This document shows, one piece after another, positions 21,563 through 32,160 of a stretch of 64,000 bases of DNA (the stretch's first letter is position 1; each line of letters starts with the position of its first letter). The stretch comes from Choanephora cucurbitarum (lineage: Eukaryota; Mucoromycota; Mucoromycetes; Mucorales; Choanephoraceae). The notes under the pieces are model-generated. The model was not told the origin of the DNA, searched no databases, and saw only the letters and a list, made by a program, of their open reading frames with translations. The stretch covers positions 1 to 64,000 of the forward strand of contig JAIWNI010000114.1 in the NCBI GenBank assembly GCA_025331435.1, read 5' to 3'. A program made the position numbers and the translations under genes.

Positions 21563-22111
21563 TTACATCATCTGCTTTACCTTGAGCTTGAAGAGAATAA
21601 CAATTGTCTCAGCAGACTCATCAAGCTCGCTCGCTTCTGTTAATGTTATCAATCGTTTGTCTAAGAGGACAACATCAATACTATCATATCTGGTCATGTA
21701 GTAGATACAACATCTTCGGCCTAAAATTCTCTCTTTAACTGCTGTGTAGATGAGTCTTTGTTTTATCTTACCATTCCAGCCTAATGACCAAGCCGGTTCA
21801 GAGCCATTGAACATGCTGCTGAAGGCTTTTAAGGCCTTTGTGCATCTTGAGCTTTCAAGCTCTTGTACAGAAGGCAGAGAGGAAAAAGAGCCGTCTCTTA
21901 GCTCTGATACGCATACTTCAAGTTTGTTCTTGTTGCAAAGCATCAGATCGCCTTTTCTGGCTATTATAATGCTGCCATTCGTACTGACACACTTCAATGT
22001 ATGCAGCTTTGACCTCTTTGTCATTTGCGTTGCCTTCTCGACAAACTTCCACTTCAGGTCTGCCTCCCCAAACTTTTCGAAACTTAGGTTAATTACTCCT
22101 GAAACACACAA
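21563..22111 (-). CDS. Orphan ORF, 182 residues, function unknown
   Basis: This single open frame starts MCVSGVINLSFEKFGEADLK and ends FKLKVKQMM. It is rich in Lys, Cys and Leu, with no signal peptide, membrane segment or motif I recognise. It may be an intact lineage-specific gene or the 3' fragment of a repeated, transposon-borne gene. The opposite strand also has a 126-codon open frame (21750-22130), which I take as its shadow. Confidence 0.35.
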   Translation of the reverse strand: MCVSGVINLSFEKFGEADLKWKFVEKATQMTKRSKLHTLKCVSTNGSIIIARKGDLMLCNKNKLEVCVSELRDGSFSSLPSVQELESSRCTKALKAFSSMFNGSEPAWSLGWNGKIKQRLIYTAVKERILGRRCCIYYMTRYDSIDVVLLDKRLITLTEASELDESAETIVILFKLKVKQMM

Positions 22112-23055
22112 CCTTGATAAAAAAAAGTAGTTACAAATCGGCTACATGAAAAGAAAGAGATACAGGCTTATTTCAACTCGGTTTCACGGCCTTCCGTTCT
22201 TTCATTAAAATTGCATATCCACTTTTCGAACTAAACCATCACTTTCTTTAAGCTTCAGCCTCTTTCTTCTAGTTGTCGCCTTTACCCACCTTCTTCCTGA
22301 TCATCGCTAGTCATTTTCCTCTGTTCATTTTGTGAACATTTACTTGCTCTCATTTTGCACTCCAGCTCATAGTGCATACCTCTTCTGACATACAAAGAAC
22401 TTCAATTCAAAAAACGATTTGTTTTTCAAAAAAAGCACTGCTATTCTTCTTCATATCTCTTCACATCTCCTCTTTCTTATATACATCCTTTGTATTCTTC
22501 AAACAAAAAAAACACCCAACTAAGCTTGCCTTAAATTATGATAAGTAATGAGAATTGTGAGCCTTCGACAATGAGAACGATACACTTCTCTCAGAGGCTT
22601 GTCTAGCTCTCGGCATTGAAAGCATTGCCTAAAAGATCGCCTTACATGTCTTGAAGTGATTTTCAAACGCTACATAAACACAATTGCGCTTGCTTTCATA
22701 CATGAAGCTTACTGGATCTTGGGCTTAAATTGAATTGAGTACACTGAACAAACCTTTTATAAATGCAAATCTAAAGAAACTTTTTCACTTGTGAAATACC
22801 TCTTATTAAGCCAATCATAATTATCAAAACCAAAGTAGTATATGATACTAAAGAGCATAACTCAGTTAATAGTAAAACACCTTAGCTTGCAGTTATGCTT
22901 TTTCTTAGAGTTGTTGCTTTCAACAGCATAAATTCTTTTCTTTACATTTTATTCATACTCAGCCTAAAAATTACACAAAGGATTGGCACACGAAACAAGT
23001 ACGCGTTTAGTGTTACAAAACAGAGGAAAAAAACTTTTTTTTTAGACATTTTTAC
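22112..23055. other. Intergenic region upstream of RPAP1
   Basis: No gene seen. It contains pyrimidine-rich stretches (about 22250-22510) and AT-rich sequence leading to the RPAP1 start codon. Confidence 0.6.
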
Positions 23056-26000
23056 ATGAGCAAATTCACTCGACCGACTTTCAACGTAGATGACGATGAT
23101 CTAGAACGTCTTCAAAAAGAGTTTTTCGACACTGAGCAAGCGCCTTCTGCTAAAGTTTATCGAAAGGCAGCTCCACCTTCTGTTGGTGAAAAGAAGCGCA
23201 GTTTGTTTGCCGAGCGCTTAGCAAACTCCTGTCAAGACTCAAATACGATCAATATGCCTTCAATGGAAGATAGCAGTAATACTATGCCTCCATTGGAAGA
23301 GAGCAATAATACCATGCCTCCATTGGAAGATACCAGCATGCCTTCCCTAGAAGATGGGGCCGATCAGCAAGATCAAGAAACAGCTTACGAGCCAGTTATG
23401 GATCCTCACCCGGAACCCCATGTACCAGTAAGCAAGAAGATGATCGACTTGACATCCATGCTCGGTCAAGTCTTGGGCGAAATCAAAGAACACAATGTAG
23501 AGAGTGTCACTGCACCTAAATTATCTGATACAATCTCCGAGAACAAGCCTGCTCGTGGTCAGCATAATGGGTTTCCTAAGCCTGTTCATCGTAGTGAATT
23601 CAAGAAACGTCTAGAAGCACAAAAATTAAAAAAGGCGGCACCACCATCCCAGCGTTTAGCAGCACCACCTCAAGTAGAAGAGAGTCAGCCAAAACAATTA
23701 GATCCTGTCATTGATGAGAATGAAAATGATCAACGCATTCGAGCCATGTCTGAGGCAGAGTTAGAGGAGGCCCGTCAAGAGATTATGAGTACTTTGAGTC
23801 CTGAATCTGTTGCTCTTTTGATGAAAGGTCTCAAAAACAGCAAGAAAACAACAGATCATCAGCAGGAAAAGAAGCATGTGACTTTTGAGGTTGCTGAGGA
23901 TAGATCCGACACTAAAACAAAGGATGAAGATGAAGATGAAGGGGACGATTTGTTGAAAATGAAAGCTAAATACTTTGCAAACGTACCACTTGAGAACGAC
24001 AAGTTGGCATGGATGGATAATCGTTTCATGACATCTGAATTAAAACAACAACAGCAACAACAAGTAGAAGAAGATAAGAAAAGTGTGCCTACAGAGGCTG
24101 AAAAGGTCTTTCGCCAAGTACGTTTCGATCTTCAAGGTAACATAATAGACCCTTCAGTAGACCTTCCTCGTCACAAAGGATTACATCATCATGGCGATGA
24201 GCCTGATAAGGCAGGCTACACTTTGGCAGAGCTTTTCTATCTTACTCGCAGTCAAGTACCTTCTCAACGTGCGATGGTACTCAACATAATCACACGCATT
24301 ATCTATGCAGCCAAAAAAAATCAAGATGGGAACTGGCCTGTTGTGTGGACAATCTTTACAGGCAAAGAGCATGCTGCTTCTATTTACTTGCGTTCTGCTC
24401 TGGATGATCGTCATTTGGTTGTCATGGTGAGCGCCATCAAAGCGCTTTCAGCTCTCGTCTTGGACGACAATAACAATGAAACATGGGAAAATAATTTGAT
24501 TCACCAAGTAGACAGTTTCAATAAATTTTTGGGTCATGTTGCTCGGCCTGTACTATCTCAAGGTGCCACAGAGTTTAAAAGAAAGGGTCTAAATGATAAA
24601 TTGACAGAACTTGTGGATCGTGTGCGCCAGCAATCTGGATCAGAACAAGATTTGGAAGACGATGCAGCCTTGGCTGAACGCGATTTGGCTCGAGGCCTTG
24701 TTAAGATGAATATACTGCCTCGTATTCGTTATCTGTTTGCTTCATCCGATAGAAACAACAGTGAGCTCATTCATTCGGACTCTGCTTCAGTTGAACGCCT
24801 TGTACGACTTTTGGTACATATGGCACAATCAGGCCAAGATATCTGTGAACTTATTGAAGAAGAGGAATTGCTAGACCCTGTAGTTCAATGGGGTATTCAA
24901 GACACACAGTGGCCAATGACTTCTGATAGTCCTCAAGGAAACTATCCCAGTGTAGCATCAGTGCGCTTGTTGACTGTCATGGCACAAGGAAGCAAAAAAG
25001 TTGCTGAAACGATTGTGGACAAAGCTATAGGCACACTACGTTTTGTGTTAACCTCACCCGAAATCGCCGCCACTGCTAACTTGAAACAGAGAGCCTATGC
25101 ACTTCAGCTTGAAACACTCAAATTAGTTCGCATATTGGCTTGTTACGGATTTATCGTTCCGACGTTAGAGGATCTGCAGGAACCTGTCATGGATTGGTTG
25201 CGTGCATCGTTGCGCTCAGCGGATGATGAAAACGACGTATATGCGAGTGTACGTGCAGCTACAGCTATTGGCTTACTGGAGGTTTTGTTACATGCAGCTG
25301 CTGATCCTCACAAGACAACGCCAGCCCATGCAATCGATTGGCATCAGCCCACAGCTTATTTACCTGCTGTATTAGCTGTCTTGAGAGCAAACCGAAAACA
25401 ATTACATCAAGTGCTCTATGAATCTGCTTTAGGTTATTTGGGTACCTGGGCTTCTTATGCCAGCCTGTTTCCTCCACCTGCAGACATGATTCGTGAAGTA
25501 TGGAAAGCTGTTTTTGAGGAACAAGATGAAGACCAGATTGTATCAGCTTCAACCACAAACCATGGCTTGCTTCGCTACATTCAATGGCTTGTTGCCTATA
25601 GTTCACAAATTGTGTGTACTGACCTTTCTGAAGCTGCACAAAAGGCTCTGTTGTCCACTCCTTTAATGAATTTGCTTCAAGAGCGCTGTACTCAAGACCT
25701 TCATAGTCGCTATGCATTGTGGATATGGGCAAGTCATACAAGTGAGCAAAAATGGAGAAGCGATGACACATTAGTGCAAATGTCGGAACTGCAGTCTGGT
25801 ATTCGCAGCAAAGTGCAGGCAGCAGCGGACTTGGTTGAAACGTGGTTGGCGCAGAATCTATTGCAGCTTTGTCTATCTGACCAGCTACCGAATGATTTGA
25901 AACCATTTTACTTTTCAGCGCAACCAGATCAACTTACCATCTCAAAGGCCTTGTTTGACCATGACGGTCGACCTCTCAAGTCCCTTATGTATCTCTGTCA

Positions 26001-26616
26001 ACCATCTCAAGCCGAACAAGACACAAGTGCGTTTATTCTATCACCTATTGATGCTCTCTATCATCTTGATAAATCGACACTGGCACAAAAGAGTCAAGCA
26101 AGTGCAGTCAGTATTGTGTCTCAGACATTGAACTTTGCGGACAAGTCGGTCAAGATAGATCCTAACACGGCTATTGTTAGTCTGATGAAGATCTTTTTAA
26201 TTGGTGACCGAGAAGGAAGACAGGCGGATATGATGTCTGAACGTGAAATCTTTTGGGATGTGCCTGAGGTAGATGATTGGTTAGATAAGTACTGTTCATA
26301 CTCAACTACATTGAGTTGTTTAGAGAACGCATGGCAAGCGTCATCTCAATACATTCGACAAGCTAAAGTACCTTTCTACCAATTCTATCAAGGCTTTGTG
26401 GCTCAATATGCAGCTGTATCGTTAGGTCATCATGGATTTGCTCGCCTGTTAGTTTATCTTTTGAGCCAGATTGATGTTGTTGACTATCGCCACCTTGTGT
26501 TTGCTGATTATAGAGATATTCTGCCGACACTCAAGGTACGCCAGGATGAGTTGCCTTCATTGACTCATTCTCAGCTTCAGACACTCTCAGACGCAGGTCT
26601 CCACCTTTCACCCTAA
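23056..26616 (+). CDS. RNA polymerase II-associated protein 1 (RPAP1/Rba50-like)
   Basis: A single exon of 1186 residues. The N-terminal region has the RPAP1_N hallmark AMSEAELEEARQEIMSTLSP, a helix ending in LSPESVALLMKGL. A central RPAP1_C signature follows: VRFDLQGNIIDP...HKGLHHHGDEPDKAGYT, then LAELFYLTRSQVPSQR. The remainder is a long helical-repeat region. Yeast Rba50 and human RPAP1 help assemble RNA polymerase II and link it to its import and to Mediator. Near residues 70-98 three or four imperfect copies of MPPLEESNNT occur, a low-complexity repeat likely to vary among strains. The whole family length is present. Confidence 0.92.
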   Translation: MSKFTRPTFNVDDDDLERLQKEFFDTEQAPSAKVYRKAAPPSVGEKKRSLFAERLANSCQDSNTINMPSMEDSSNTMPPLEESNNTMPPLEDTSMPSLEDGADQQDQETAYEPVMDPHPEPHVPVSKKMIDLTSMLGQVLGEIKEHNVESVTAPKLSDTISENKPARGQHNGFPKPVHRSEFKKRLEAQKLKKAAPPSQRLAAPPQVEESQPKQLDPVIDENENDQRIRAMSEAELEEARQEIMSTLSPESVALLMKGLKNSKKTTDHQQEKKHVTFEVAEDRSDTKTKDEDEDEGDDLLKMKAKYFANVPLENDKLAWMDNRFMTSELKQQQQQQVEEDKKSVPTEAEKVFRQVRFDLQGNIIDPSVDLPRHKGLHHHGDEPDKAGYTLAELFYLTRSQVPSQRAMVLNIITRIIYAAKKNQDGNWPVVWTIFTGKEHAASIYLRSALDDRHLVVMVSAIKALSALVLDDNNNETWENNLIHQVDSFNKFLGHVARPVLSQGATEFKRKGLNDKLTELVDRVRQQSGSEQDLEDDAALAERDLARGLVKMNILPRIRYLFASSDRNNSELIHSDSASVERLVRLLVHMAQSGQDICELIEEEELLDPVVQWGIQDTQWPMTSDSPQGNYPSVASVRLLTVMAQGSKKVAETIVDKAIGTLRFVLTSPEIAATANLKQRAYALQLETLKLVRILACYGFIVPTLEDLQEPVMDWLRASLRSADDENDVYASVRAATAIGLLEVLLHAAADPHKTTPAHAIDWHQPTAYLPAVLAVLRANRKQLHQVLYESALGYLGTWASYASLFPPPADMIREVWKAVFEEQDEDQIVSASTTNHGLLRYIQWLVAYSSQIVCTDLSEAAQKALLSTPLMNLLQERCTQDLHSRYALWIWASHTSEQKWRSDDTLVQMSELQSGIRSKVQAAADLVETWLAQNLLQLCLSDQLPNDLKPFYFSAQPDQLTISKALFDHDGRPLKSLMYLCQPSQAEQDTSAFILSPIDALYHLDKSTLAQKSQASAVSIVSQTLNFADKSVKIDPNTAIVSLMKIFLIGDREGRQADMMSEREIFWDVPEVDDWLDKYCSYSTTLSCLENAWQASSQYIRQAKVPFYQFYQGFVAQYAAVSLGHHGFARLLVYLLSQIDVVDYRHLVFADYRDILPTLKVRQDELPSLTHSQLQTLSDAGLHLSP
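23245..23360 (+). repeat. Imperfect in-frame tandem repeat inside RPAP1
   Basis: About four copies of a roughly 27-30-nt unit encode variants of SNNTMPPLEE. All copies stay in frame, so copy-number changes would only lengthen or shorten the disordered N-terminal part. Confidence 0.7.
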
Positions 26617-26950
26617 TCTCTCTCTTTTCGAAAATAAAATATATAATGTATATTACCACGTGTTGCAGTTTCTATATTTTTTGAAACAATGTGACAATCT
26701 CACTCGATTCTTGAATTCCAAAATAAAATTTCAGGGATTAATTTTTTTTTTGAATTCAATATGTAAGACAATAAGAAGCTAAACTTGTCAACAAAAAAAA
26801 ACCCCAATTTTTTTTCTTATGTAAATAAACAACTATTCGTCGGCTGCTTGTCCGTGCTTTCATATAAATATGCACTCATTTCTGTTTCGTTTGCTTTCTC
26901 TTTCTTTCTCTTTATACATACTTTTTTCTAAAATCTCATCTTAACATACA
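26617..26950. other. Intergenic region between RPAP1 and the CxxC protein gene
   Basis: It holds the RPAP1 3' region, including an AATAAAAT poly(A)-type signal near 26632. The TATA-like ATATAAATATG near 26865 may serve the next gene. Confidence 0.5.
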
Positions 26951-27220
26951 ATGGACTGTTATCTTTCACCACCTTCTTCACCTGTCTTGGGTCATCGTGC
27001 AATTTGCGGTGAATGTGATAAGCCATTAGCTTCTGACTGGTTTTGTTCAAACTGCCATATGAAATGCTCAACATGCAATCGTTTTCTTGGAAAGGATGAG
27101 TATTGTACTCGGTGCTGGACATTTGATCCTTTCTCTCGACAACTTTTTCCAAAATACCTCCCATTTTCGGGATTGCCTTCTCCTACCAACTCAACAACCA
27201 AAAAGCCAAAATCTGCTTGA
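26951..27220 (+). CDS. Small CxxC zinc-binding protein, 89 residues
   Basis: An intronless frame of 89 residues. Four CxxC pairs (CGEC, CSNC, CSTC, CTRC) lie within about 40 residues. They could bind two zinc ions in a zinc-ribbon or RING-like fold. The N-terminus is short and proline-rich (LSPPSSPVLGH) and the tail ends KKPKSA. I know no exact family. A TATA-like stretch about 85 nt upstream and a clean CT/A-rich leader support a real gene. A role in DNA, RNA or protein binding is only inferred from the finger-like pattern. Confidence 0.7.
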   Translation: MDCYLSPPSSPVLGHRAICGECDKPLASDWFCSNCHMKCSTCNRFLGKDEYCTRCWTFDPFSRQLFPKYLPFSGLPSPTNSTTKKPKSA

Positions 27221-28668
27221 TCTCCTTTTTTTTTATTTTATTTTATCTCTGTACAATATTCTATCTTAAGTTTGTATTATAATTATAGCCTCCTCTTCTT
27301 ACTAGAAGCATCATGATCATATACCAATCCCACATAATAAATAATAAAAAAACACAAAACATCTTGTTCTATAACGTGCTCTCTTTTACAACATGTCTAA
27401 GTTTATCTTAATTTGTACAACAAAGCTCAAGACTCCCAAAAAAAAAAGGGAATATAAAAAAAACTGCACGTAATATGTAGATGCATAAAACTTAGTACCA
27501 CACGCACTGCAGTTTTGAACATAAACGATCTTTTCTCATACACTCAACTAAAACGTTAACTGCGCGCGACGAAATCTCGGGCCCTTTACTTCTTTTTTTT
27601 CTAATCGAGACAAATCTTCCTTTTTCTGAGTTAATCTGGTTGAGCCGCATTTAATTACGCTAGGCGATTGAATGGACAAGTTTAAAGTGAATTTAAAGAA
27701 AATTAGAAAAAAATGAAGACCGACTATTTACTCGCGTGCATGTATATGTTTATTTGCGCATTGCATAGACATGATTTTTCCGACCCTTTTTTTTTTTCTA
27801 AAACAAAGAGGTTAGGCTGAATTATGGTTTGTAATACTCAAAATTAAGAAGCACGATGATGAGGGTTCTCGATAGTTCGGTCCGACTAATGACTAAAATG
27901 TCAATGTATTACAGAATTACTATTTTTGATAAACAATCAGTGTTTGTAGGATTCAAGAATATAAAAAAGAAAGCTTTGACTTTTGTGATACGATATAGCA
28001 ATTGACTGTAAAAGAACATCGTCTCTACTTCTTCAATACATTGTTGGCCTATAGACTCATACGTAATGCACTATGTAGGTGGGTTTGATGCAATATAAAG
28101 ATAATTCGTTCGGGTCCTCAAAAAGAAAGAAAAGGCGTGTCTGACGAGTATACTTTTTGGTATTTATAAAAATGTAATCATTTCACTGCATTAGCTGACT
28201 TTTTTTTTTTTTAAAAAAAAAAGAGAAACTAGAGCTTTTGTCAAGCCTTAAAGTTTCCTTTATTGTAGGTTACTCTAACATTTACTCAAAAGAGAGTACA
28301 AAATGAGGGTTCGCAAGAGTTATAAATGATGAGTTTTAAAATCAAATTCCAAGAAAAAGAAGAGTGTTATTTCATTATTCTTTGAAAAGTGTTAACCAAA
28401 AAAAAAATACTACCTACAATTCATGTCTGTTTCACTCAAACCATGCATCTCATATAAGAACCGTTACTTCGTCAAGTTAACGATAAGTAAGCTGTACGTA
28501 AATTGGGTCGAGTATGCATATGCATCACTGGGTTCAAAAAACCATGATTTACTAAAGATGACTATCATATGCATTACAGTGCCTCCACCCCCAATTTTCG
28601 TAAACCTAAAAACAGAATTCATTTTGATCTCCGCCTAATTTTCAAAAGAAGATTACAGCATTCTCATA
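27221..28668. other. Non-coding AT-rich region
   Basis: No gene is supported. There are homopolymer A/T runs (for example near 28201-28222, which could form a poly-T/poly-A hairpin). The 71-codon open stretch at 28423-28638 has no family features. Confidence 0.55.
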
Positions 28669-29492
28669 CAGTGTGAACCGAAATAAGCTGCGGATTTACA
28701 AACTCCACGATTTAAACACGTAACCCATTGTTGTTCTTTGTTAGTCTTTCCATCACTCTTTTCTCAATAAACATACGAAAATAAGCACTTCAACAGTTAT
28801 CCAAAGAAGCTAGCAAGCATCTTTCCGAATAAAGTTATAATAGATGAGCTGGCGCTTTTATGTATCAAAATAACATTGCTCAGATCGCCAGAGATCTTAA
28901 CCTTCCTGAATCAACCGTACGAGTAGCTCATGAAAGATTTCAGCAAACAAAGACCACTCTTCCTTAAGCTTCAAGCGGGAGGAAAAGACTTCTTTCTCAG
29001 ATTGATTTGAACGCGTTTGAGACAAGCGTTCGTCGTCGACCTGCTGAATCAATCAGGGCTCAACATCGTCATTTTTGAGTTCTGGCAAGAAAGTCTCTTT
29101 GACCGCTTTTCGAGTAGCCTTGGGTCGTATGAACTTCAAATCGTGTGTCGCAACAATAAAGCCAGCTCTGAAGCCCAGACATAAAGACTCACGTTTGGCT
29201 TGGGTTCTGTGATGGTATGAGGATGCTTTCATGCAAATGATGTTGGCCCTCTTGTGGTACAACATGGATCAATGGATCAAGAAGTATTTGTTCAATGTTT
29301 GGTTGATTGTTGCCTTCCCTGGATTGAAAAAGAGTCTGTAAAGACCGATATTGACTACATATTGCAGGAAGACATTGCTCCATGCCATGTAGGAGCATAC
29401 TCCAGGTGTTTTAAGATGAACATCCTTCATGGTGCAAGGTACTCCATTAAATTTAATTTTTAAAAATCCGCAACTTATTTCCGTTCACACTG
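28669..29492 (+). mobile_element. Tc1/mariner element, internally deleted (824 bp)
   Basis: The left end CAGTGTGAACCGAAATAAGC and the reverse complement of the right end CAGTGTGAACGGAAATAAGT open a 29-bp TIR that matches at 27 of 29 positions. Both ends are flanked by TA (28667-28668 and 29493-29494), the mariner target duplication. The interior keeps broken pieces of a transposase, but it is too short for a full one (about 340 residues), so the 3' catalytic part has been deleted. It is a non-autonomous copy. Confidence 0.85.
28862..29430 (+). pseudogene. Decayed Tc1/mariner transposase
   Basis: Pieces of a Tc1-type transposase can be read across frames. A helix-turn-helix segment (NIAQIARDLNLPESTVRVAH) is followed by a stop, and a second DNA-binding segment (RLLSQIDLNAFETSVRRRP) by more stops. 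The remains of the central catalytic block are LQEDIAPCHVGAYSR, equivalent to the usual QDNAPCH motif. Several stops and frameshifts are present, and the C-terminal third, with the last catalytic acid, is missing. It cannot make an active protein. Confidence 0.75.
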
Positions 29493-31399
29493 TACTAGTA
29501 CATATTCTTGTCTGAGGATCTCATGCAATTCTGGGAGAATTCACTTTTTGGATTCTTAAATTTATGTTAGCAGTGTATTGTGTTTGGTTTGGAGACGACA
29601 GAGGAGACATATTTGACGAAATCAATGAGCAAGTGTACACCTTTGAGATGGCGGTCGAAAAGGATGGATATCTATTCCAAAAGAGACTACTTGAACAGAA
29701 ATCTTACTTAGTGCTTTTATGCCTCTGGGTTAAGGGTAAGCCTGTGTAACGTTAAGCTTTGTATTCAAAAGATAATTGATATTCAGATCTCCCACAACTC
29801 TTTATCAGAAATGTCATGTCCACAAAAGTATATCGACAAAAAAATCAAGATCAAGACAACTGTGAAGAATCATGAGTTTCTCTCCAGCAACTCTGTCAAC
29901 GATTGGACCTTCAAGAACTATTTCATATGGACTGAAGACATTTTGCTTAGACGCATAAAGTCGTATTGCGGCATTTTGCCTATTTTGCTGACAATAGATT
30001 GGGTCTTGGCATAACGTCTCTCTATCTGCTGTCTTTTATCCTCAATTTGTGCACATGAAATGCATTTTAGTGATATGCAACACCAATATAAAAATGATAA
30101 GCCTAACTCGATTAGATCAAACCATCAGTTTATTTCTCAAAGGTGCAAGAAAAAGGCAATAGTATACAGAAAGAGAAATGAGTTGTCGGACTTGATAAGC
30201 TCTTTCTCCTATTCTCAATTTAAGTAAGTTGACCTAAAAAAGCAAATGAGATGATTGACATGCTTATACAAATAAAGAAGTTTTAGTTGACGTTCTATAA
30301 GCAGCAACAACTAGCTTATTAATAGAAATTCAAGACACCGACATTGCTTGGATAATATTCAATATGAGTTGATAGACCATCGATCAGAAAACTTTGTAGT
30401 CGCTAGATATACTTGTTAATTTCATTGTTAGACAAAGTTGGTATTGCAATGTGAGTTGTTATGGCCTAGAATCTCAACAACGGGCTTCTTTACGTTTATG
30501 TCATAAATAGAAAATTTTGTATGACAATAATATAAAAACTTGCATATGAATGTGTTAATACACATAACGAACTAACATCTCCCCTGCTCTCCGTACACAG
30601 ACCTGATTTTCTAATTAAGCGGAGAGATACAATGCATTTCTCCTTTAAGTCAAAGATCAAAACTCATTCTTGCATCAGCTTTTTTTTGTCTATCTCTCTC
30701 TCCTTTTTTATGTCAAACTCTAATAAAATGAGTAGTGTTTGTCTCGTTTTGTAAAGAGAAGGGAAGAGGGTTTCTTTCTTATTGAAGCTCCAAAAAGAGC
30801 TGAATGGCTAACGATTTGGAACGAAAACTCGTGAGAGACGAATAAAAGAATTTTTTTTATGGCACTGAGACATACTGGTCTATCCCTTCAGCATATAAGA
30901 ATTAAGAAGAGATAAGTGTGTCATGAAGCTAGGTACTGCAGTTTGAAGGAGACTATAGTTAGAATAACATTCGAAAACTAAACATGCACACTTGTTGTGG
31001 AGGCCTTGCAGTTTTATAATTTCAATGACTTGTCACAGACCAAAAAAAAGTCAAAAGCTCGACTGAAAAGAAATCTTAGCCAAATCAGAACGCTTTGTTC
31101 TTCGAGAAAAAAAAATATAACATCAACAACAGGCTACAAAATCGGAGTGGCGATCTTTTTAGCACTTCCAATGTTTTCCTTTATTAGCTCATCAAGATAT
31201 GATTGTTGCTTTAATCAGCAACTTTGCTGTGTTGTTAGTGTCTTTAGAAAGCATAAGGCTACTTTTTGATATGTTACAGTTAGCCCTGTTATCCTCCCCT
31301 CTCCTTTCATCTCAAACATATTCCTTTATAACTCTCTAAATTAGCCATGCGAGGTTTTGTATTGTGATCTTCGGGAGAAGAAGGTACCTATTTGGGATT
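29493..31399. other. Non-coding region between two mobile-element relics
   Basis: No gene is supported. Two open stretches (29564-29749 and 29811-30014) look mildly protein-like but match nothing I know. They could be remnants of decayed mobile DNA. Confidence 0.45.
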
Positions 31400-32160
31400 G
31401 TTTACTTGCTTAGTGTCAACAACGTTGTTCTTGCCATATTTTTTATTTCCATGCAACAATCTCTTTTATACTTCATAAGCAGCTTTTTGTTTCTTGACGT
31501 AGACCTAGAACTTTGATTTTGATGACTAACGTTCTTTGTCATAATAGTCAGAGATGGGTTTGTGATCTTGAAGTCTTGCTCTGGCAGTATCTGCAAAGTG
31601 ATTTATGTTGTAAGCTATAATATTCAGTCAAAGGTGTTTCGTATTCTTTGCGGATTGCTATGTTTATTAGAAGAGTCAACAGCAAAAAGGATATCAGTGA
31701 TCCGGGTATCAACGGTCATAAGTGCACCACCATTGATATCTTCTATCAGATTGTTAAGAGTCAGTTCCACGTATCCTTTGCCTGTTTTTTTTAAGCTAAG
31801 TTGGATAGAGCATCCATCAGTTTGGATATGTTTTCTGTTGAATAGGTAACGGAGTCGGCTTACGGTATGTCAAAACCATACTGCAAGCAACCAGAGTTTT
31901 CTTTTGTCCGTAGATAACTTTTCTAACGAATATACACCAATCTTTGTAAAATCAAAAAAATGATAACAAGTGTGGTTAAAACCATCACTAGACTTTTTTT
32001 TCCTGTGCCAACATTCTCCTTAGCTACTGATCTAGCAATCTCATAGAATGGCTGTTCGTTGATGCGTATGTACTTTGGAGCACAACCATGCAAAGGAAAT
32101 AGAGAAAAGTAGGGCGCACCATATAAGTGAGTATATTCTAATAGAACCACCTGAAGTTTC
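31400..32160 (-). pseudogene. Decayed Fanzor/TnpB-family nuclease-like gene (tentative)
   Basis: Minus-strand fragments read in order. First (32150-31923) is PYFSLFPLHGCAPKYIRINE...YEIARSV. Next (about 31855-31615) are RYLFNRKHIQTDGCSIQLSL and GGALMTVDTRITDILFAVD, then NPQRIRNT. After a frameshift comes LTEYYSLQ. This resembles the order seen in eukaryotic TnpB (Fanzor) proteins of Mucorales as I recall them: an FSLFP-type block, a TDG-S block, a RuvC-I 'VDPG.TD' block and an R.S..EYY block. Here DPG has become DTR. I could not find the RuvC-II, zinc-finger or RuvC-III parts. Stops and frameshifts mark it as dead. The family assignment rests on motif memory. Confidence 0.42.

Noticed and set aside
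21750..22130. 126-codon plus-strand ORF opposite the orphan ORF
   Set aside because: Overlaps on the other strand. Neither has a known domain, but the minus-strand frame is longer, so I kept only that one, at low confidence.
25265..25906. 213-codon minus-strand ORF inside RPAP1
   Set aside because: It is fully antisense to a conserved single-exon gene and arises from codon bias.
28201..28222. Poly-T followed by poly-A resembling a terminator hairpin
   Set aside because: It is a homopolymer run of the kind common in this AT-rich genome, with no adjacent gene it could serve.
29564..30014. Two short ORFs near the Tc1 derivative
   Set aside because: They have no motif, lie in different frames and cannot be joined with confidence.
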